Below, in pieces: positions 26,980-32,098 of a stretch of DNA of 32,098 nt. How positions within the stretch are numbered: position 1 is the first letter of the stretch; each line of letters starts with the position of its first letter. Under the pieces are notes generated by a model. The model was not told the DNA's origin and did no database searches. It saw only the letters and a program-made list of their open reading frames with translations. Origin of the DNA: Caldifarciminota bacterium (GTDB lineage: Bacteria > Hydrothermota > 32-111). The translations under genes and the position numbers were made by a program. The stretch spans positions 1 to 32,098 of the forward strand of contig JAUVJU010000008.1 of the NCBI GenBank assembly GCA_030592285.1, given 5' to 3'.

Positions 26980-29042
26980 AAAAACAGTTATTGATTTTAT
27001 TGTTCTTATTTGCAATATTTATTTCAGGTGATATTGTTAATGATGATTTGAATAACTTACTTATACTTGAAAAGAATGCTTTTGTTTTTTCGGATACTTA
27101 TGCTGAAGTTATTAAGGGTGAGGGATATATTCCCGACATTGATTTCAAACAAATGAGATTACAGTATTCTGGTATTATAAAAAAAGGAAATAATAATCCT
27201 TTTGTTTATCTTGCTTATGGGTTCACCTTTCACTATACAGATAATCCTGATTCAGCAATGTACTATTTTAACATTGCATCAGAAAAGGCGGGATTAGATT
27301 ATATCATTCATATGAGAATGTTTGAACTTTTCAGAATCCATTCTGTAAAAGAAGCAATAGAAAATGAATTGAAGCAATTTGTTCCAATAAAATATAAGTT
27401 GGGGGCTATTGCAATCCCAGAGGCAGCATTATTTATTAACATTGCTGCACTTGATGAATATTATAATAGATCAAACATTAAAGATGCGGAGAAATTATTA
27501 TTATATGCTAATCAAATAGATCCATTTAATATGGGTATAATGTATAATTTTTTAAAAATATCATTATTAAACTTTAGATTTGAAAATACTGCTTTAATAT
27601 TAAAGATGTTAAAGAATTCTTTTTATGACATATTTAATCGATTTTGTATTTTATATAATATACTAACTTTTATCAGATATTTTGTTTTTTCACTTTTCAT
27701 AATTTTGACTTTACTTTTATTTATTAAGAATATCAATGGAATTTTTTATGCTTTTTCAAATAATTTATCTAAGAAACTTACATTATTTCAAAAAAGAATT
27801 ATTGTTATTATAATTATCTTTTTACCTTTGATATTACAAATAAATCCACTTTTGTGGATTTTTTACATATCATTAATTAATTATATTTTTATAAGAAGAA
27901 GAGAAAAGTTAGTTATTGGTCTTTTGTTGATAATAATTATATGTATGCCAATCTTTTTTAATGTTGAAAATCATATTCTTGGTAAAATGAATGTTGATGA
28001 CAATCTTTCTGTAATAGTAAAGGCAAACTATTATGGATGGGATAGCCCACTTATAGAAAAAATTGATAAACATATTATTGAACAACCATTTACCAACTCT
28101 TTATTTTTTGCTAAAGCATTATTGTATAAAAAAGGCGGTTATTTTGAAAAAGCAGAAATGGAGTATAATAAAATTTTGATCACAGGAGAAGAATCAGGGG
28201 AGATATATAATAATATTGGAAATCTTATGTATTTCATGGGATTATATTCTAAGGCGGAAGAACATTATCAAAAAGCAATTGAAATATCTCCGAAATTACC
28301 ACAGCCATATTACAATTTGGCACAAATATATATTGATAGATTGGATTTGAACGAATCAAATGATCTAATGCTCAAAGCAACAAGATTAAATCATGATCTT
28401 ATAAATAATTTTATGGAGAATTCTGTTAAGGGCTATTATAATACAGAACTTATTGATTGTGGAGTTCCAGAGCAATATTTATGGAATGAATTTGTAAAAA
28501 GAAATCAATTAGCAAGTCCACCTGTAATAATGGGTATAAAAATGGATGTTATTGTTTTTATTTCTTTGATATCACTGATATTATCAGGAATTATAGGAAC
28601 TCTATTAAAACACAAAATGAAATTAAGAAAATGCTTTACCTGTGGGGAAATCATATTTGAAAGCAAGACAAAGATATTTAATGAGCAAAAGGTGTGCAGT
28701 AAATGCTTCGACATTTTGGATTCAACAATATCAGATACTTTAAGGTCGCGAAAATATGAAAGTATGATTAGAATGACAGATAAAAGAAAAATAAAGAAAA
28801 TACGAATAATGTCATTAGTGTTTCCAGGGGCGGGGAGAATTATTCAGGGAAAGTTTTTCAAAGGGAATCTAAATATTTCATTAATGGTTAGTTTAATCAT
28901 TTTATTATTTTCAGATAAAATTTTTATTGTCAGAAATCCCTATGTATTGAATTCCATTGTATTCCCTAATAGTATTATAATCATGATTATTTTGATAATT
29001 ATCTATATTTCTAATATCATTATTATGAGGAAAGGCAAATGA
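26976..29042 (+). CDS. Multi-pass membrane protein with TPRs and a zinc ribbon
   Basis: 688 aa. N-terminal hydrophobic helix (about 4-18), a helical region (20-225), TM helices at about 233-250, 273-288, 291-306 and 313-328, TPRs at about 370-475 (EIYNNIGNLMYFMGLYSKAEEHY), TM at about 523-542, a four-Cys zinc ribbon (C553, C556, C574, C577) and two terminal TM helices. The segment VFPGAGRIIQGKFFKG resembles the 'PGAGQ-x-x-x-G' turn of small TM2-like domain proteins. Function unknown. It overlaps its neighbours by 4 nt on both sides, and is probably part of an inner-membrane assembly with them. Confidence 0.72.
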   Translation: MKKQLLILLFLFAIFISGDIVNDDLNNLLILEKNAFVFSDTYAEVIKGEGYIPDIDFKQMRLQYSGIIKKGNNNPFVYLAYGFTFHYTDNPDSAMYYFNIASEKAGLDYIIHMRMFELFRIHSVKEAIENELKQFVPIKYKLGAIAIPEAALFINIAALDEYYNRSNIKDAEKLLLYANQIDPFNMGIMYNFLKISLLNFRFENTALILKMLKNSFYDIFNRFCILYNILTFIRYFVFSLFIILTLLLFIKNINGIFYAFSNNLSKKLTLFQKRIIVIIIIFLPLILQINPLLWIFYISLINYIFIRRREKLVIGLLLIIIICMPIFFNVENHILGKMNVDDNLSVIVKANYYGWDSPLIEKIDKHIIEQPFTNSLFFAKALLYKKGGYFEKAEMEYNKILITGEESGEIYNNIGNLMYFMGLYSKAEEHYQKAIEISPKLPQPYYNLAQIYIDRLDLNESNDLMLKATRLNHDLINNFMENSVKGYYNTELIDCGVPEQYLWNEFVKRNQLASPPVIMGIKMDVIVFISLISLILSGIIGTLLKHKMKLRKCFTCGEIIFESKTKIFNEQKVCSKCFDILDSTISDTLRSRKYESMIRMTDKRKIKKIRIMSLVFPGAGRIIQGKFFKGNLNISLMVSLIILLFSDKIFIVRNPYVLNSIVFPNSIIIMIILIIIYISNIIIMRKGK

Positions 29043-30091
29043 AAGGGCGCATAAAAAGTTTAGAAGATATTCCCAATCTAATGGGATTCATATCACAAAC
29101 AGAAAAGACAGGGGTCTTAACACTTGTTAATAAGGGCGATCAGGTAGAAGTGGGATTTATAAAAGGAAAAGTAAATGCTGCTATTTACAAGAGATCAGGG
29201 GTTCAGGAATTAATTAAGGAATACCTAGTAAATAGCGGAAAAATTACAGAGGCAGATTTTGATAAAATAAGTTTATTGCATAAAGAAACAATGAAACCAT
29301 ATGAATCACTCCTTATTTCAGAAAAATATATTAATGAAAGCACTTGGATTGCCATTATTCATTTCAAGATTCAGGAAGTTATTGATGAACTATTCATATG
29401 GAAATCAGGATCATACGAATTTATTGAAGATATAATAATGTATGAAAACTCCAAATTTAAGGTTAATTTGAATACACAGGGACTTATTATGGAGGGAATG
29501 CGGAGAATAGATGAATGGCCTAATATCCTTTCTTCACTTCCATCTTCTTCAATGTGCTTTGAATTGAATTCTAAGGTAGAAGTCCCGGACAATATAGGTA
29601 ATGATGAAAAGCGGCTTATGGAGATCATTGATGGTTCAAGGGATCTAAAAGAGCTTGTAAGGATATCAGGACTTGGAAAATATATTACTTATCAATCCAT
29701 TTATAATTTATTAAAACTTGGAATTATTAAAAAGACGAAGAAAGTTCACAAGAAAAGGCATGATGAAAATAAAAGGCAAATAAAAATAAATAAATTTGCA
29801 ATAGTATCATGGATTTTGATTATTTCTTTTATTGTTTTAGCAGGCATTGCTGGTATATTATCATTTGAATATACTTTTTCTCTTATATCAAACCCTGATG
29901 TAGAAGATATTGCAAATATAACATATAATAAGGAAAACATTGATTATCTACTAAAAATATATTTTGTAAAGTATGGGACTTATCCTGAATCATTAGATAA
30001 ATTAAGTGAAATTAATTGGGTTGACAATGAATATATTAGTGATTTCAGTTATTTTCTAAATGAAAATGATTACATATTGTTAATTAAGTAA
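29039..30091 (+). CDS. DUF4388-type protein with a TM helix and pseudopilin-like tail
   Basis: 350 aa. Residues 1-140 fit DUF4388 (PatA/GspE N-terminal-like): GFISQTEKTGVLTLVNKG, FIKGKVNAAIY, then YLVNSGKITEADFDKIS and LFIWKSGSYEFIED. A winged-helix-like part follows at about 180-235 (LMEIIDGSRDLKELV). A TM helix lies at about 253-277. The tail includes YLLKIYFVKYGTYPESLDKL, which resembles the 'YP-x-x-L' segment of type II pseudopilins. DUF4388 often appears in signalling and gliding proteins. Overlaps the previous gene by 4 nt. Its stop lies 1 bp from the stop of the opposing solute-binding gene. Confidence 0.75.
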   Translation: MKGRIKSLEDIPNLMGFISQTEKTGVLTLVNKGDQVEVGFIKGKVNAAIYKRSGVQELIKEYLVNSGKITEADFDKISLLHKETMKPYESLLISEKYINESTWIAIIHFKIQEVIDELFIWKSGSYEFIEDIIMYENSKFKVNLNTQGLIMEGMRRIDEWPNILSSLPSSSMCFELNSKVEVPDNIGNDEKRLMEIIDGSRDLKELVRISGLGKYITYQSIYNLLKLGIIKKTKKVHKKRHDENKRQIKINKFAIVSWILIISFIVLAGIAGILSFEYTFSLISNPDVEDIANITYNKENIDYLLKIYFVKYGTYPESLDKLSEINWVDNEYISDFSYFLNENDYILLIK

Positions 30092-30092
30092 A

Positions 30093-31352
30093 TTAATTGT
30101 TTTTTAATTCCTTTCTATAATCATCAGCTGCATTATTTAATACTTCCATTGCATCTTGTTTACCCTTAATAATATATTCTAATGATTTGCCTAAAATCTG
30201 TCTTCCTAAATACCAGATATTATCCTGTGGCTCCATGAATGCATAATCCAATTGATTATATACACTCTTAAGTCCCGGATATTTTTCAAATTGCAATTTT
30301 AACATATCTGTTTCCATTGAACTTTTTCTTACAGGCAAATAACCGGTTTCTGATGACCAGATTGCCTGAATTTCAGGTGAAATAAACCATTTAATAAATT
30401 TTACGGCTGCTTTCTTTTCCTTTTCTGATGCTTTGGAAAAAACAGATACATTTGTGCCGGAGATTAAAACAGCATCTCTATCAGCACTGGGTACAGGAGC
30501 AACTCCAAGTTCAAATGGCGGCTCAGCTACTAAAATGAATGAAAGAGACACGCAGGAACCGAATATTGTTGAAATCTTACCTGCAATAAAATCATCCTGA
30601 TGCTGATAGCCAGTTGTAATATAAGCGGTCTTATCTATATCAAGCATCTGCTTATCAATCTGCAATGCCTTTATTGCTGCCGGTGAATTGAAGAGAGGAT
30701 TTAATGATTCATCAACAAGCTGTCCATTGAATTGAAGGAGTCGGGATTCAAACATCCAGGTATTGATATTAAATGCTGTTCCATAAATATCCATATTTCC
30801 ATCTTTGTCTTTATCTATAGTCAATGTTTTCATGGCAATAAAAAATTCTTCCCATGTTTTGGGGAAAGATTCAATATCAAATTCTTTGAACCTATCCTTA
30901 TTATAGAAATATGCAGGAACGGATTTATTAAAGGGCAAAGATACCATAACACCCTTAAAAGTATTGTCTTTTACAAAAATTTCAAACATATCATTTCTAA
31001 TAATATCCAATTCCTCTTTTGAAAGTAATTCTTCAAGTGGTGCTAATCTGTCTGCTTCGTATAATTCCATTGTCCATGATTCATACATTTGCGACATTAC
31101 AGGTGGATTTTGAATAGAAGCCATAATTTTCTGTGAAAGTGCATTGTAATTACCCACTGAAACAGGAACAACCTTAATATCAGGATTCAATGTATTAAAT
31201 GAATCTATGAGTGATTTTAAAGCATCTCCTGATGGTCCTCCCATTACATGCCAGAAAACAACCTTTGTAATTCCACTTTCGTCCTTATTATTGCCACATC
31301 CCACTAAGAGCAGCATAATTAATACGATTATCAGAATAAATAGTTTTTTCAT
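30093..31352 (-). CDS. Sugar-type ABC transporter solute-binding lipoprotein (family 1)
   Basis: 419 aa from the ATG at 31352, which has AAAGGAG 6 nt upstream and opens into a lipoprotein signal with lipobox LVGC (lipid-bearing Cys at residue 19). The track start adds seven residues. The mature protein fits the MalE/UgpB-like family: VVFWHVMGGPSGDALKSLI, SMYESW-like QMYESWTMEL, FNKSVPAYFYNKDRF, and the hinge segment FEKYPGLKSVYNQL. Such proteins capture a sugar or glycerol-phosphate-type solute at the outer face of the inner membrane. No permease or ATPase gene is adjacent, so the transporter partners are elsewhere. It converges on the DUF4388 gene with 1 bp between stops. Confidence 0.9.
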   Translation of the reverse strand: MKKLFILIIVLIMLLLVGCGNNKDESGITKVVFWHVMGGPSGDALKSLIDSFNTLNPDIKVVPVSVGNYNALSQKIMASIQNPPVMSQMYESWTMELYEADRLAPLEELLSKEELDIIRNDMFEIFVKDNTFKGVMVSLPFNKSVPAYFYNKDRFKEFDIESFPKTWEEFFIAMKTLTIDKDKDGNMDIYGTAFNINTWMFESRLLQFNGQLVDESLNPLFNSPAAIKALQIDKQMLDIDKTAYITTGYQHQDDFIAGKISTIFGSCVSLSFILVAEPPFELGVAPVPSADRDAVLISGTNVSVFSKASEKEKKAAVKFIKWFISPEIQAIWSSETGYLPVRKSSMETDMLKLQFEKYPGLKSVYNQLDYAFMEPQDNIWYLGRQILGKSLEYIIKGKQDAMEVLNNAADDYRKELKNN

Positions 31353-31377
31353 TAGTATCTCCTTTTTTGTCATAATA

Positions 31378-31420
31378 GCATATTTGGGTGCTGGAGAGGG
31401 GACGGAGGATGCAAATATGC
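31378..31420. repeat. Inverted repeat enclosing a G-rich block
   Basis: GCATATTTG (31378-31386) and CAAATATGC (31412-31420) are perfect 9-bp arms. The 25-bp loop is very G-rich on the + strand (GGAGAGGGGACGGAGG). It sits about 25 bp upstream of the solute-binding gene start. It could be a regulatory structure or a decayed repeat. Confidence 0.6.
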
Positions 31421-31452
31421 AATTATTTTATTGTAATGAATTTATAATATCT

Positions 31453-31746
31453 TTAAATTTTTGTTTCATATAGTATCATTTCATCTTTTTTTATACTGTC
31501 TATCATAAATGGGTTTATTGCTTCTTCTGTTACTAAATCTACTTTCCTCCCAATATTCTCTGATAACTCATTCTCGATTTTTATAAATTCAAAATATCCC
31601 ATATTTCTGTTGAATTTCACTAATACATCTATATCGCTATATTGTTTTTCTTCATTTCTTGAAAAAGAACCAAACAAACTAATCTTAATCGCACCATTCT
31701 TTTTTAAAATACTTTTAATTGTCTTTAATGCTTTTTCTCTTTTCAT
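31453..31746 (-). CDS. MntA-like minimal nucleotidyltransferase (orphan antitoxin)
   Basis: 97 aa from the ATG at 31746. The longer track frame adds 28 residues that run through the promoter, so it is not used. The nucleotidyltransferase signature GSFSRNEEKQYSDIDVLV (with the two Asp ligands) and the third Asp in GRKVDLV are present. MntA proteins are usually antitoxins that AMPylate a partner HEPN toxin. No HEPN gene is beside it in this window, so it may be an orphan, or its partner lies elsewhere. Promoter geometry predicts a leaderless mRNA. Confidence 0.85.
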   Translation of the reverse strand: MKREKALKTIKSILKKNGAIKISLFGSFSRNEEKQYSDIDVLVKFNRNMGYFEFIKIENELSENIGRKVDLVTEEAINPFMIDSIKKDEMILYETKI

Positions 31747-31753
31747 ATTAATT

Positions 31754-31781
31754 ATTATACGGAAATAATTAGAATATTCAA
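31754..31781 (-). promoter_or_regulatory. Promoter giving a probable leaderless mntA-like mRNA
   Basis: On the minus strand, TTGAAT (31781-31776), 16-bp spacer, TATAAT (31759-31754), and the ATG 7 nt after the -10 box. The predicted start of transcription coincides with the start codon, as upstream of the GGDEF gene. Confidence 0.6.
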
Positions 31782-31857
31782 GATGTTGCGATTTCTCAAA
31801 AATAAAATATTTGAATAAGATTTTGTCCACTCTTGTGAATGATTTATTAAGAATCTA

Positions 31858-31886
31858 TTGACAAGAATCAAAAGTGGATATAAAAT
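31858..31886 (+). promoter_or_regulatory. Possible promoter reading towards the right edge
   Basis: TTGACA (31858-31863) with TAAAAT at 17 bp (31881-31886), or TATAAA at 15 bp. It would transcribe the repeat cluster at 31898-32012 and any gene that begins at 32082. Confidence 0.45.
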
Positions 31887-31897
31887 TAATTATTAGT

Positions 31898-31970
31898 GGA
31901 CAGGTCGAGCCCTGTCCGTACAAAGATAATAATGATAAAAAATTAAGATAAAGTTATTGCTGGACAGGTC
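31898..31970. repeat. GGACAGG hairpin and partial second copy
   Basis: GGACAGG (31898-31904) pairs with CCTGTCC (31911-31917) around a six-base loop. TGGACAGGTC occurs at 31897-31906 and again at 31961-31970, the second time without the right arm. The region looks like remains of a dispersed palindromic repeat. Confidence 0.65.
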
Positions 31971-31980
31971 AACAAGCCAT

Positions 31981-32012
31981 CAACATATTCCTCAAATTAT
32001 TCGGAATATGCG
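31981..32012. repeat. ATATTC palindromic repeat, third copy
   Basis: ATATTCC (31985-31991), loop TCAAATTATTC, GGAATAT (32003-32009), flanked by CAAC and GCG. The loop is identical to the 18.9-kb copy. The closing base pair differs (C-G here, T-A there) on both sides of the stem. Confidence 0.75.
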
Positions 32013-32081
32013 TACGAATGTAATGAAAAGGAAATGAAAAAAGCAAAGAAGAAGAAATAATAAAAAGAGAGAGATAAAAAT

Positions 32082-32098
32082 ATGAAAAAGAAGCAGAG
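32082..32098 (+). CDS. Possible start of a gene cut by the right edge
   Basis: ATGAAAAAGAAGCAGAG would open with Met-Lys-Lys-Lys-Gln, a basic start as in secreted or membrane proteins. A purine-rich stretch (GAGAGAG) lies about 8 nt upstream and a possible promoter lies 200 bp upstream. Only five codons are visible, so nothing further can be said. Confidence 0.3.

Noticed and set aside
30732-31473. Plus-strand open frames opposite the solute-binding gene
   Set aside because: They run antisense to a well-supported gene, have no ribosome site and no recognisable protein features.
31747-31830. Longer start of the mntA-like gene
   Set aside because: The extra 28 residues overlap a well-formed promoter (TTGAAT-16-TATAAT) and do not match the family.

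Overview
The window is AT-rich DNA packed with genes, almost all on the + strand. It most resembles a chromosome segment of an uncultivated diderm (Gram-negative type) bacterium. Evidence for a diderm envelope: an RND pump next to a LolA-like periplasmic protein and an outer-membrane beta-barrel, plus several lipoproteins. LVIVD beta-propeller, DUF4388 and GGDEF-ATPase-TPR proteins are typical of little-studied FCB-like and candidate-phylum genomes (Cloacimonadota, WOR-3 and similar), but I cannot assign a phylum from the sequence alone. No rRNA, tRNA, CRISPR array, transposase or integrase was seen.

Layout. (1) 1-6572: end of a probable TetR-type regulator, fabH, then an RND exporter, a LolA-like protein and an outer-membrane barrel: a probable lipid or hydrophobic-compound transport set. 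(2) 6584-10266: hairpin, promoter, rnr, guaB. (3) 10349-10952: a hicB-hicA toxin-antitoxin pair in antitoxin-first order with its own promoter. (4) 11029-14050: a GGDEF/P-loop/TPR signalling protein whose stop codon overlaps the start of hslV. (5) 14051-18660: two secreted beta-propeller proteins sitting between hslV and hslU. The last 60 bp of hslV are present again at 18661-18720, so this segment looks like an insertion that split an hslVU operon. (6) 18721-19062: a hairpin- and repeat-rich non-coding stretch with the hslU promoter. (7) 19063-30091: an unbroken run of overlapping or abutting genes: hslU, a PTS-EIIA-like protein without its active-site His, a VanZ-like membrane protein, hisS, aspS, def, an OsmC-type protein, then a four-gene uncharacterised envelope module (TPR plus periplasmic-binding protein, small membrane protein, TPR/zinc-ribbon membrane protein, DUF4388 protein). 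(8) 30093-31746, minus strand: an orphan sugar-type solute-binding lipoprotein and a MntA-like nucleotidyltransferase. (9) 31831-32098: a second repeat cluster of the same type as upstream of hslU, and possibly the start of another gene.

The most interesting points are the duplicated hslV 3' end flanking the propeller island (differences only at synonymous sites), a palindromic repeat with compensating base changes shared by 18.9 kb and 32.0 kb, a translationally coupled GGDEF-ATPase-TPR/HslV pair, the His-to-Arg EIIA-like protein in the hslU operon, a 14-unit LVIVD protein with a 60-bp near-identical internal repeat, and two promoters placed so that transcription would start at the ATG (leaderless mRNAs).
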